Positions 39,679 to 47,690 of a DNA stretch of 64,000 nucleotides are shown here, one piece after another. A program made the translations under genes and the position numbers. Under the pieces are notes generated by a model that searched no databases, was not told the origin of the DNA, and saw only the letters and a program-made list of their open reading frames with translations. The stretch spans positions 2,852,001-2,916,000 of the forward strand of contig NZ_CP154631.1 of the NCBI RefSeq assembly GCF_039555755.1, written 5' to 3'. This DNA comes from Pseudomonas sediminis (GTDB lineage Bacteria > Pseudomonadota > Gammaproteobacteria > Pseudomonadales > Pseudomonadaceae). Every line of letters begins with the position of its first letter. The stretch's first letter is position 1.

Positions 39679-40269
39679 TATGAAGTAAGTGAATAATAAG
39701 TTCATGATGAAGTGCCTTTTAGTTATAGTCACCCTAATACTATCCGGATGCGGCTCTAGTCCAATTAAATACAAAACAACAGAGATGGAAATAAATTCCG
39801 CAATTAATTTGGCAGAAGAAATAACTTGGTCACAACATGAAAATTGGAGGCCGGATGGATTTGTAGTAAACGAAAAATACATTTCATGGGGGTTCGGCGT
39901 TATATCAAGAAGTAGCTCTTGGGCCACAAATGTAGGAAATACAGGTTTAGCTGTGGGCGGTGGTACTTCAATTCACCGAAATGCAGGAAGTAGAATGTAC
40001 TATCGCTACATTGATAGAGTGCAACTTTACTCATGGAAAAGAAAATTCAGGCAGTGGTATGCAGTGGCTATCATTGACAAAAGTGGTGCCCAAAAATTTA
40101 TTCTACGTACAAGAAGCCTTGAGGATGCAGAGCTATTTACAAGCGCCATGACGTCAATCGTCGATTTCTACAAAGTTAAAAATTAGGCGTCAACTTATAA
40201 CCATTACAGCATTCAAACCGTTCGCTTCGCTCACTGGGACGGGCTAAAGCCCAGCCCTTAACCAATACG
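39672..40269 (+). mobile_element. Integron gene cassette 2
   Basis: Begins TTATAAG, complementary to its own attC start CTTATAAC (40194-40201). It carries one AT-rich lipoprotein gene. The right border is less certain because the R' arm at about 40269-40277 (GCTATCGAG) has drifted from the expected GTTATAAG; after it the DNA returns to host-like composition. Confidence 0.8.
39689..40186 (+). CDS. Cassette 2 predicted lipoprotein of unknown function
   Basis: 165 residues from a GTG; ATG codons at 39704 and 39707 are alternative starts and would keep the signal. The N terminus MMKCLLVIVTLILSGCGSS is a lipoprotein signal with lipobox LSGC. The mature protein has alternating strands (GFVVNEKYISWGFGVISRSSSW, MYYRYIDRVQLYSWKRKFRQWYAVAIID) and a conserved-looking FILRTRSLEDAELFTSAM helix near the end, similar in feel to a PH-like barrel. 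No family is recognised. Expression probably depends on readthrough from cassette 1 or upstream. Confidence 0.78.
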   Translation: MNNKFMMKCLLVIVTLILSGCGSSPIKYKTTEMEINSAINLAEEITWSQHENWRPDGFVVNEKYISWGFGVISRSSSWATNVGNTGLAVGGGTSIHRNAGSRMYYRYIDRVQLYSWKRKFRQWYAVAIIDKSGAQKFILRTRSLEDAELFTSAMTSIVDFYKVKN

Positions 40270-40277
40270 CTATCGAG
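40194..40277 (+). repeat. attC: attC site of cassette 2
   Basis: R'' CTTATAAC (40194-40201), L'' ATTCAAACC, the same central GTTCGCTTCGCTCACTGGGA block and GGGCTAAAGCCC loop as the first attC, L' CCTTAACC, degenerate R' near GCTATCGAG. This marks the end of the array; seven bases later an unrelated host-like gene begins. Confidence 0.82.
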
Positions 40278-40284
40278 CCTCTAA

Positions 40285-40890
40285 ATGATCCCTCTGCCAT
40301 CATCTTGGGCCAGTGCCTGGTCAGACCTTGGCCTACAGCCTCCGTCAGGTCTGTTCGAGCTGCTCGTTCGTGCCTATGAGGAGCCGCAGCGGCACTATCA
40401 CTCGCTGCAGCATCTGCGCGAATGCCTGATGCATTTCGAGCAGGCGCGGCATCTGGCGCAGCAGCCGGGGGAGGTGGCCATCGCGCTCTGGTTCCATGAC
40501 GCCATCTACGATGTGCGCGGCAAGGATAACGAGCGCCTGAGCGCAGATTGGGCCATCCGGGTGCTTGCGAGCTGTCACGCCAGCCAGGTGACGTTGGCGC
40601 GGGTCAAGCAACTGATCATGGTCACCCGGCATGATGCGACGCCGAGCGAGCCGGATGAGCAGTTGTTGGTGGATATCGACCTGGCCATTCTCGGCGCCAC
40701 GCCGGAGCGTTTCGCCGAATACGACGCTCAGGTGCGCGCCGAGTACGCCTGGGTGCCGGGCTTCGCCTACCGCATGAAGCGGCGCAGCGTTCTTCAGTCA
40801 TTTCTGGCGCGCCCAACCATCTACAGTACGGATCATTTCAGGGCGCGCCATGAGGCGCAGGCGCGGAACAATCTGGCCGGCGTGGTTTGA
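40285..40890 (+). CDS. HD-domain phosphohydrolase-like protein
   Basis: 201 residues. Predicted metal-dependent HD superfamily: histidines in QRHYHSLQHLRECL, the HD pair in ALWFHDAIYD, and the later aspartate in LLVDIDLAILG. The family is widespread and its substrate unknown. High-GC and host-like, so not obviously a cassette, although its ATG lies within a few bases of the last attC, and no attC follows it. Its own promoter may have been displaced by the integron. Confidence 0.85.
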   Translation: MIPLPSSWASAWSDLGLQPPSGLFELLVRAYEEPQRHYHSLQHLRECLMHFEQARHLAQQPGEVAIALWFHDAIYDVRGKDNERLSADWAIRVLASCHASQVTLARVKQLIMVTRHDATPSEPDEQLLVDIDLAILGATPERFAEYDAQVRAEYAWVPGFAYRMKRRSVLQSFLARPTIYSTDHFRARHEAQARNNLAGVV

Positions 40891-40977
40891 ACGCGACTCA
40901 ATAGCGGGGCCCACATCGCATTCTGCGCAACAAGCGTTCTATGCTGTGAATGGTGGCGTTTCGACAGGGGAGCGAAA

Positions 40978-42075
40978 GTGCCGTTGTTCAATGCCTTGCT
41001 GCGTGCGCTTGACCCTTTGCATGGAGTGCCAGAGGCGACTCGGCAGGCGTTCGCCTGCTGGTACCTGCAGGCGAAGATTCCGCAGATCCGCTACGTGGCG
41101 TTCCTTACCACCGGGCTGTATCTGATCTATGCCGCCATCGAGCAGAACGTCGAGACCGATCAGTCCGTCGCGCGGCTGATCTGTCATGCGTTGTTGGTGC
41201 CAGCGGCGTTGCTGAGCATCGGCTTGCTGAGTTTCCAACCCAAGCGACAGCCCTTGATGTTGGGGTTACTGACAGCCGCTCCAATTTTCTCGGTACTGGC
41301 CAACCTCTACTTCAACTTCGGTTCGCCGCGCTTTGCTTTCTACGCACCGGAGATTTACCTCAACCTGATGTGGACCTTCGCCATCTCCGGTCTCACGCTG
41401 AAGCGCGCGATGCTCACGTCGTTGGTTTCGCTGGCGGCGATCCTGCTGGTCACGCTGGAGCACTCGCTGACGCCCGGCATGCAGCGCCTGCACCTGATCT
41501 GGATTCTGGCGTCGTTCTCCTTCGGTCTGCTCAGTGCTTTTCTGCTGGAGAAGGCGCACAAACGTATGTTCCTGCATCAGGACAGTCTGGCCCTGAGCGC
41601 CAGCATCGACAGCCTGACCGGCCTGTGGAATCGCGCGCGCACTCTGCATTTTCTGATCGAGGAGGTGGCACGGGCCAATCGCTACGGCACGCCGTTCTCG
41701 GTGGTACTAATCGACATCGACCACTTCAAGAGCGTCAACGACACCCATGGCCATGCCGTGGGCGACAGCGTGCTGCGGCAGTTTGCCGGGTTGTTGCGCG
41801 ACGGCGTGCGAGTCATGGACAAGGTCGGCCGGCTCGGCGGCGAGGAGTTTCTGATCATCCTGCCGGAGAACGATGCGGCGCACGCCGAGCGCGCCATGCA
41901 GGCTCTGCAGAAGCGCATCAACGGTTTCGCCTTCGACCGTGTGCAACGCAAGAGCGCCAGTTTCGGCATTGCCGAGTATCGCCCAGGCGAGAGCCTGGAC
42001 AGCCTGATGGAGCGTGCGGACCAGGCGATGTACCTCGCCAAGGCCAATGGCCGCGACCGTATCGAGATACTGTGA
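40978..42075 (+). CDS. Membrane diguanylate cyclase (GGDEF)
   Basis: 365 residues from a GTG after GGGGAG. About six membrane segments fill residues 37-185, resembling a 6TM sensor (GLYLIYAAIEQN, LLVPAALLSIGLLSF, LTSLVSLAAILLVTL). The GGDEF domain follows, with DIDHFKSVNDTHGH and the active motif GGEEF at 287-291, and an RxxD inhibitory site (RVMD) five residues before it. It should synthesise c-di-GMP at the inner membrane; its signal is unknown. Confidence 0.9.
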   Translation: MPLFNALLRALDPLHGVPEATRQAFACWYLQAKIPQIRYVAFLTTGLYLIYAAIEQNVETDQSVARLICHALLVPAALLSIGLLSFQPKRQPLMLGLLTAAPIFSVLANLYFNFGSPRFAFYAPEIYLNLMWTFAISGLTLKRAMLTSLVSLAAILLVTLEHSLTPGMQRLHLIWILASFSFGLLSAFLLEKAHKRMFLHQDSLALSASIDSLTGLWNRARTLHFLIEEVARANRYGTPFSVVLIDIDHFKSVNDTHGHAVGDSVLRQFAGLLRDGVRVMDKVGRLGGEEFLIILPENDAAHAERAMQALQKRINGFAFDRVQRKSASFGIAEYRPGESLDSLMERADQAMYLAKANGRDRIEIL

Positions 42076-42142
42076 ACTCGAGCCTGAACCGCGCATCAGC
42101 GGTCGGGGTCGAAATCGCTACACCCTTCCAGTGGAGAGCGTC

Positions 42143-42508
42143 ATGCAAAGAGCGGCACATTTTCTTCTCGCGGCTGCGGCCATTCCCCTGTTGTTGGCCG
42201 GCTGCGCGACATCTTCCAGCGAGCAGGATGCCAAGGTGACCGAGCAGTGGTTGGGGCGCTGGACCGGGCCAGAGGGTACTTACCTGGATATCAGCGGCAC
42301 GCCGGCTGACTACCGCCTGACCATCGCCAACCTCGACGGCCCGCGACGGTTTGTCGGCCGTGCGCAGGGCGCGAAGATCGTCTTCGTGCGCGATGGCGTG
42401 GTGGAGAGCGTCAGCGCCACCGACGGCGAAGCCACCGGCATGAAATGGCTGCTGGACAAGCAGAACTGCCTGACTGTGCGCAGCGGTGAGGGTTATTGCC
42501 GCGACTGA
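42143..42508 (+). CDS. Small predicted lipoprotein
   Basis: 121 residues; GGAGAG upstream. Lipoprotein signal MQRAAHFLLAAAAIPLLLAGC with the lipobox LAGC. The mature part contains WLGRWTGPEGTYLDISGTPADYRLTIANLDG, which looks like a small beta-barrel or lipocalin-like fold, with two cysteines at the C-terminal end (NCLTV, YCRD) that may form a disulfide. Function unknown. It lies 54 bp before sbcC. Confidence 0.8.
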   Translation: MQRAAHFLLAAAAIPLLLAGCATSSSEQDAKVTEQWLGRWTGPEGTYLDISGTPADYRLTIANLDGPRRFVGRAQGAKIVFVRDGVVESVSATDGEATGMKWLLDKQNCLTVRSGEGYCRD

Positions 42509-42561
42509 ATCGCTACCGGGATATGCCAGAATGACGGCCTTCAACGGCTTATGACCTGTGC

Positions 42562-45500
42562 ATGAAAATCCTCAGCCTGCGCCTCAAGAACCTCAACTCC
42601 CTCAAGGGTGAATGGAAGATCGACTTCGCTGCCGAGCCTTTCGCCGGTAGCGGTCTGTTCGCCATCACCGGGCCAACCGGGGCGGGCAAGACCACTTTGC
42701 TCGACGCCATCTGCCTGGCGCTGTACCACCGCACACCGCGTATGAGCACGCTGTCGGCCAGCGGTAATGAGCTGATGACGCGGCACACCGCCGATTGCCT
42801 GGCCGAAGTCGAGTTCGAGGTTAAAGGGCAGGGCTACCGCGCCTTCTGGAGCCAGCGCCGCGCGCGGGACAAGGTCGACGGTGCGCTGCAGGCGCCCAAG
42901 GTGGAGCTGGCGCGTATCGCCGATGGCGAAATTCTCACCGACAAGATTCGCGAGAAGGAAAGCCTGACCGCTGAACTGACCGGCCTGGATTTCGAGCGTT
43001 TCACCAAGTCCATGTTGCTCGCTCAGGGCGGCTTCGCGGCGTTTCTCGAGGCCAATGCGAACCAGCGAGCCGAGCTGCTGGAGGAGCTGACCGGCACCGA
43101 GGTCTATGGGCAGATATCCCAGCAGGTTTACGAACGCACCAAGGCCGCCGAACAGGCACTGGGCCTGCTGAAAAGCCGCGCCCAGGGCATGGAGCTGCTG
43201 GATGAGGCGCAGCGTGCCGAATTGCAGGCCGAAGCCGAGCGCCTGGCGCAGGAACAGGCCCCGTTGCAGGCTGAGCAACAAACGCTGCTGGCTGGGCAGC
43301 GCTGGCGTGAGGCGCTACAGCGAGCCGAGCAACAAGCCGGCGAGGCAGCGCAAGGGCTGGAGCAGGCCCAGCAACGTCAGGCTGCTGCGGCCGATGACTT
43401 ACAGCGTCTGGCCGCCAGCGAGCCGGCAGCGCGTTTACAACCGCTGCACCAGGCCTGGCAGCAAGCGCAGCACGACAGTCAGCAGGCCGAGCACGGTCTG
43501 TTCGCACTGCGTGAGCAGATGCAAATGTGTGCCGAGCGTGAACGTCAGGCGCTGTGGCAGGCCAGCCATCATGCGGGGCACTGGCGTGAGCAGCGGCACG
43601 TCGCGTTGACGCAAGCGCAGCACCAGCACGCCGAGGTGCAAGCCTGGCTGAACGAGCGCAGTTCGCATGCGCGCCTGGGCGAGTTGCTCAGTGGTTGGGA
43701 CGAGCGCTTCACGCAACGGGCCAAGGCTGAGCAGGCGCTGCAGACAGCGCAAACGCGCCAGAGCGAATCCGCGGTACAACTGACGACGTTGCAGCGCCAG
43801 CGTGACGAGCAGGGTGTGCGTCTGACCACGCTACAACTGCAGGTGCAGCAGGCGCGTGACGCCGAGGGGCAGCAGCAGGGCGCCTTGCAGGCTCTGCTGG
43901 GGGATGCCGGTGAGGCAGGCTTGCGCCAGGACTGGCAGCGCCTGCAAGCGCGCAGTCGGGTGTTCGACCGCCTGCAGCAATTGGCGCAGAGCCGCGAGGC
44001 CTTGGCCGTACAACTGGCCGAGCTGCCACCGCGCCTGGCTGAGCTGCAGCGCCGACAGGCGCACAAGAACACCGAGATCAACGCCCTGCGCGAGCGTTAC
44101 AAGGCACTCAAGCAGCAGGTCGCCGACAAGGAAAAATTGCTGGAGCAGGAAAAACGCATTCAGGATCTGGAGGCCTATCGCGCCCGCCTGCAACCGGGCG
44201 ACGCTTGCCCGCTGTGCGGCTCGCACGAGCATCCGGCGATCAGTCAGTACCAGGCGCTGAACGTCTCGGCCACTGAGCAGGCGCTGGTGCAGTGCCGCAG
44301 TGAGTTGGCTGAGCTGGAGAGCCAGGGCGCCAACCTGCGTGATGAGCTGACCCGTCTCGCCGCGCAGATCGAGCAGGTGCAGCAACAACAGGCTCAGGCC
44401 GAGGCGCAATTGCTGCCGTTGGATCAGCAGTGGCAGCAGCAACTGAGCGAACATGACATCCGCCTGCAGGACGTCGCTGAGCTGACAGGTGTGCAGCAGC
44501 AGCACGAGCAGGAATTGGCTGCGCTCCAGGCGCGCCTGGAAGCGGCGCAAGCACAGCAAACCGAGCTGCAGCGCCTGCGCGAGTTGCGCGAAAGCGCTGA
44601 GCGCGAGCAGGCCGAGGCAAAGCGGCAGCAGGCAGTACTCAGTCGTGATCTGGACAACACCCAGGCGCGCCTGGCCGAGCAACTGGCGCATCTGAACGCG
44701 CTGCAGACTGAATTAGCGCAACAGGCCCAAGAACTGCTTGCCAGCCTGCAGGGCTTCGCCAGCGAGCTGCCGGCCGACGGCTCAGGCTGGTTGATGCAGC
44801 AGAAAGCCGCCTGGCACGCCTGGCAACAGACGCAGGCGCGTGAGCAGCAGTTGCTCGAACTCACGCGCGAGGCGCAACGACAACTGGACGAAGCTCAGAC
44901 GCAGGCCGAGCACTGGCAGCAGCGTTGGCAGGACGCAGGTGCGCCGGGTCTGGCGACCCCGGAACCGCCAGCCGATCCGCAGCAGGCCCTGCGTGAATCC
45001 GCCGAGCGGTTGGCCGCGACCCTGCGTGAACGTGATGGCCTCGCTGGCAGCCAGCAAGCCCAGGAAGCCTTGCTGGCGCGTGAGCAGCAACGTCTGCAAA
45101 GCTGTCAGCAGGCTTGGCAACAGGCGCTGCTGAGCAGCCCCTTCGCCGATCAGGCGGCGTTCGAAGCGGCGCTGTTGAGTGAGGATGAACGCCAGCGTTT
45201 GGTGCAACTCAAGGTGGATCTCGAGCGTGCGCACACCCAGGCCGCGACCCTGCTGGCGGCGGCTCAGGCCGAGGTGCAGCGCCTCTCGGCAGAAGCGCAA
45301 ACCGCCTTGAGCCCGGAGCAGTTGGCCGAGCAGCTCCAGACATTGCAGAAACGCTTGCGCGCCCTGAGCGAGCGTCAAGGTGAGCTGCGCGCGCAGTTGC
45401 AGGCCGACGAGGCGCGGCGCAGCAGCCAGCAGGCACTGTTCGCCGAAATCAGTGCGCAGGAGAGTGAGCAGGGCCTGTGGCAACAGCTCAACGGCCTGAT

Positions 45501-45996
45501 CGGCTCGGCCGACGGTGCCAAGTTCCGCAAGTTTGCCCAGGGCCTGACCCTCGATCACCTGATCCACCTGGCCAACCGCCAACTGACGCGCTTGCATGGA
45601 CGCTATCAATTGGCGCGCAAGGGCAGCGGCGAACTCGAGCTGGAGGTGCGCGACACCTGGCAGGCCGATGTGGCGCGCGATTGCCGCACGCTGTCCGGCG
45701 GCGAGAGTTTCCTGGTCAGCCTGGCGCTGGCGTTGGCGCTGTCCGATCTGGTCAGCCACAAGACCAGTATCGACTCGTTGTTCCTCGATGAAGGTTTCGG
45801 CACGCTCGATGGGGAAACCCTGGAGGTGGCGCTCGATGCCTTGGACAACCTCAACGCCAGCGGCAAGACCATCGGCGTGATCAGTCACGTCGAGGCGATG
45901 AAGGAGCGTATTCCCGTGCAGTTGCGGGTGCACAAGGGCGTCGGTCTCGGTTACAGCCGGCTCGATGCGCGTTTTGCGGTGAAGGAAGGAGCGTAG
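42562..45996 (+). CDS. sbcC: Exonuclease SbcCD, C subunit (Rad50-type ATPase)
   Basis: 1144 residues. N-terminal Walker A GPTGAGKT at 37-44 with the Q-loop region; two long Gln/Glu/Ala-rich coiled coils; the zinc hook CPLCGSHEH with cysteines at 549 and 552; then the C-terminal ATPase half with signature CRTLSGGESFLVSLALALALSD, Walker B SLFLDEGFGTLD and the switch ISHVEAMKERI. It forms the ATP-driven clamp that works with SbcD on hairpin and palindromic DNA. The operon partner sbcD is almost 5 kb upstream. Confidence 0.95.
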   Translation: MKILSLRLKNLNSLKGEWKIDFAAEPFAGSGLFAITGPTGAGKTTLLDAICLALYHRTPRMSTLSASGNELMTRHTADCLAEVEFEVKGQGYRAFWSQRRARDKVDGALQAPKVELARIADGEILTDKIREKESLTAELTGLDFERFTKSMLLAQGGFAAFLEANANQRAELLEELTGTEVYGQISQQVYERTKAAEQALGLLKSRAQGMELLDEAQRAELQAEAERLAQEQAPLQAEQQTLLAGQRWREALQRAEQQAGEAAQGLEQAQQRQAAAADDLQRLAASEPAARLQPLHQAWQQAQHDSQQAEHGLFALREQMQMCAERERQALWQASHHAGHWREQRHVALTQAQHQHAEVQAWLNERSSHARLGELLSGWDERFTQRAKAEQALQTAQTRQSESAVQLTTLQRQRDEQGVRLTTLQLQVQQARDAEGQQQGALQALLGDAGEAGLRQDWQRLQARSRVFDRLQQLAQSREALAVQLAELPPRLAELQRRQAHKNTEINALRERYKALKQQVADKEKLLEQEKRIQDLEAYRARLQPGDACPLCGSHEHPAISQYQALNVSATEQALVQCRSELAELESQGANLRDELTRLAAQIEQVQQQQAQAEAQLLPLDQQWQQQLSEHDIRLQDVAELTGVQQQHEQELAALQARLEAAQAQQTELQRLRELRESAEREQAEAKRQQAVLSRDLDNTQARLAEQLAHLNALQTELAQQAQELLASLQGFASELPADGSGWLMQQKAAWHAWQQTQAREQQLLELTREAQRQLDEAQTQAEHWQQRWQDAGAPGLATPEPPADPQQALRESAERLAATLRERDGLAGSQQAQEALLAREQQRLQSCQQAWQQALLSSPFADQAAFEAALLSEDERQRLVQLKVDLERAHTQAATLLAAAQAEVQRLSAEAQTALSPEQLAEQLQTLQKRLRALSERQGELRAQLQADEARRSSQQALFAEISAQESEQGLWQQLNGLIGSADGAKFRKFAQGLTLDHLIHLANRQLTRLHGRYQLARKGSGELELEVRDTWQADVARDCRTLSGGESFLVSLALALALSDLVSHKTSIDSLFLDEGFGTLDGETLEVALDALDNLNASGKTIGVISHVEAMKERIPVQLRVHKGVGLGYSRLDARFAVKEGA

Positions 45997-45998
45997 TG

Positions 45999-46541
45999 AT
46001 GCTGATGCGAGCGAAGGATTCCACCCTGCTGGTGATCGATCTGCAGGAGCGGCTGCTGCCAGCCATTGACGGTGGCGCGGCAGTGGTCGAGCAAGCCACC
46101 TGGCTGGTGCAAGTGGCGCAGCGCCTGCGCGTTCCGGTGATCGCCACCGAGCAGTATCCGAAGGGGCTGGGTTATACCGAGCCGGGCCTGCATGAGTTGC
46201 TGCCGGGCGATGGGTTGCGGGAGAAGATTCATTTTTCGGCAACCGCCGGGGCCGGGCTGTTCGACTTGCCCGGTGGCGAGCGCAGGCAGTTCGTCGTCTG
46301 CGGCACGGAAACCCATGTCTGCGTGCTGCAGACGGTAATGGGCCTGCTGGCGGCCGGGCGTGAAGTGTTCGTGGTCGACGAGGCGGTGGGATCGCGCCGG
46401 CCACGCGACAAGGCCTTGGGGCTGGCGCGCATGGAACGTGCCGGCGCGGTGATCGTCTCGCGTGAGATGGTCGCCTTCGAGTGGCTGGAACAGGCTGGCA
46501 CCGAGCTGTTTCGCGAGGTCAGCAAGGGCTTTATTCGCTGA
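45999..46541 (+). CDS. Isochorismatase-like hydrolase
   Basis: 180 residues from the ATG three bases after the sbcC stop; a GTG overlapping that stop and an ATG two codons later are alternatives. Cysteine hydrolase triad: Asp in LLVIDLQERLLPA, Lys in EQYPKGLGYT, Cys in GTETHVCVLQTVMGL. Substrate is not evident; relatives include hydrolases of amides and isochorismate. It is likely co-transcribed with sbcC, though a functional link is unclear. Confidence 0.88.
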   Translation: MLMRAKDSTLLVIDLQERLLPAIDGGAAVVEQATWLVQVAQRLRVPVIATEQYPKGLGYTEPGLHELLPGDGLREKIHFSATAGAGLFDLPGGERRQFVVCGTETHVCVLQTVMGLLAAGREVFVVDEAVGSRRPRDKALGLARMERAGAVIVSREMVAFEWLEQAGTELFREVSKGFIR

Positions 46542-46564
46542 TCATTGACTGCTCATTTTTTGGT

Positions 46565-46624
46565 CCCCGCCTTCGCGGGGATGACGACTGTCTGGAGTTC
46601 TCGTCATTCCCGCGCAGGCGGGAA
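46565..46624. repeat. CCCGC-type hairpin pair between convergent genes
   Basis: Two hairpins, CCCCGCCTTCGCGGGG (46565-46580) and TTCCCGCGCAGGCGGGAA (46607-46624), themselves in inverted relation (GGGGATGACGA / TCGTCATTCCC). They lie between the isochorismatase stop and the opposing solute-binding gene stop and may end both transcripts. This is a widespread proteobacterial dispersed repeat type. Confidence 0.7.
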
Positions 46625-46645
46625 TCCAGACACCGAGTTTTTCGG

Positions 46646-47434
46646 TTATGGCGCGGCATCTTCCGGCACGGGTTGGTAGTGGCCAGCCTGCAGGTCGTCG
46701 AAGTACTTCTGGTAACGGCCGTCGTCGCGGAATTGTTGCAGGCGAGCGTTGAAACGTTCGCGTAGCGCTTCGCTCTGCGCCAGGCGCTTGGGCAGCATCA
46801 GGTAACTGAGGTTGACCAGCAGCGGCTTGGGATGGTGGGTGATGCGCTCGGCATCGGCGCTGGAGAACTCGTTACGCAGCGCGGCGTAGCCGACGTTGAG
46901 CTCCTGCGGGTAGAGCACCACGCGCTCTTTGAGCAGCTTCTCGAAGTTCTGCCGGTCGCTGGACACTCGTTCGATGCGCACATTGCCTTCGGCGAGAAAG
47001 GCATCGAACGCCGGCCCGTAGCTGTATTCCAGGCCGCCGCCGAGGGTCATGCCGCTGAGGTCGTCGAAGCGCTGCCAGTCGAACGGCTGGGTTTTCAGGT
47101 GGAAGAACACGAACTGTTCGTTGAGCAGTGGGGCGCTGAAGAGAAAGTCGGCCTCACGCTCGGTCTTGTGCATCCATACCGCGGTGGCGTCGAACCGGCC
47201 TGCGGCGGCTTCGGCGTAAGCGCGGGGCCAGGGCAGGAACGTGAATTCGACACGGTAGCCTTCCTCGGCCAGCAGGTCGCGCAGCAGATGGGCCACTGGC
47301 CCCTGGTGTTCGAGTCTGGCTGACAGATAGGGAGGCCATTCGCCGGCGCTGATCCGCAGCAAAGGTGCCTCTGCAGCCCCAAGCGGGCTGCAGCAGAACA
47401 GGCTAAACAGCACAATCAACAGGCCGTGACGCAT
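46646..47434 (-). CDS. Periplasmic solute-binding-like protein (SBP_bac_3 type)
   Basis: 262 residues. Signal peptide MRHGLLIVLFSLFCCSPLGAAE with cleavage near AA-E. Family traits: ISAGEWPPYLSARLEHQGPVAHLLRDLLAEEGY, FTFLPWPRAYAEAAAGRFDATAVWM. No permease or ATPase lies beside it, so it is probably one of the orphan binding-like proteins abundant in pseudomonads. It is divergent from a second protein of similar kind. Confidence 0.82.
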   Translation of the reverse strand: MRHGLLIVLFSLFCCSPLGAAEAPLLRISAGEWPPYLSARLEHQGPVAHLLRDLLAEEGYRVEFTFLPWPRAYAEAAAGRFDATAVWMHKTEREADFLFSAPLLNEQFVFFHLKTQPFDWQRFDDLSGMTLGGGLEYSYGPAFDAFLAEGNVRIERVSSDRQNFEKLLKERVVLYPQELNVGYAALRNEFSSADAERITHHPKPLLVNLSYLMLPKRLAQSEALRERFNARLQQFRDDGRYQKYFDDLQAGHYQPVPEDAAP

Positions 47435-47690
47435 CTGTAGTCCTCGACGGCTCGGGCAACAGGATGATGGCACTTTAAAGGTTTTGTCCTGTTGATCCTA
47501 GTCATGCCGCTGGCTGCCAGGCAGTGCAATGATCGAAGTCTGGCGTCTGACCTGGTGAGCGCAAACGTGCACCAAATTGCTGCAGACGACTCAGGGCGAA
47601 TATGCCTATGCTTGGAGCAGGACAAGAAGTCGGTGACAAACCGCGGATCGAACGCCTGCTCTCAGGCGTTCCGGTGATGGAGTCTGGTTT

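Noticed and set aside
39601..40277. The two near-identical 54-bp blocks as a CRISPR or simple direct repeat
   Set aside because: They are only two copies over 590 bp apart, each internally folded with cassette-specific outer arms, which identifies attC sites.
40285..40977. The HD-domain gene as a third integron cassette
   Set aside because: No attC follows it, its composition is host-like, and the attC2 outer arm has decayed at its left side.
44782..46404. A 540-codon minus-strand frame over sbcC and the isochorismatase-like gene
   Set aside because: Shadow of sbcC coding DNA; no start context, no family, overlaps two well supported genes.
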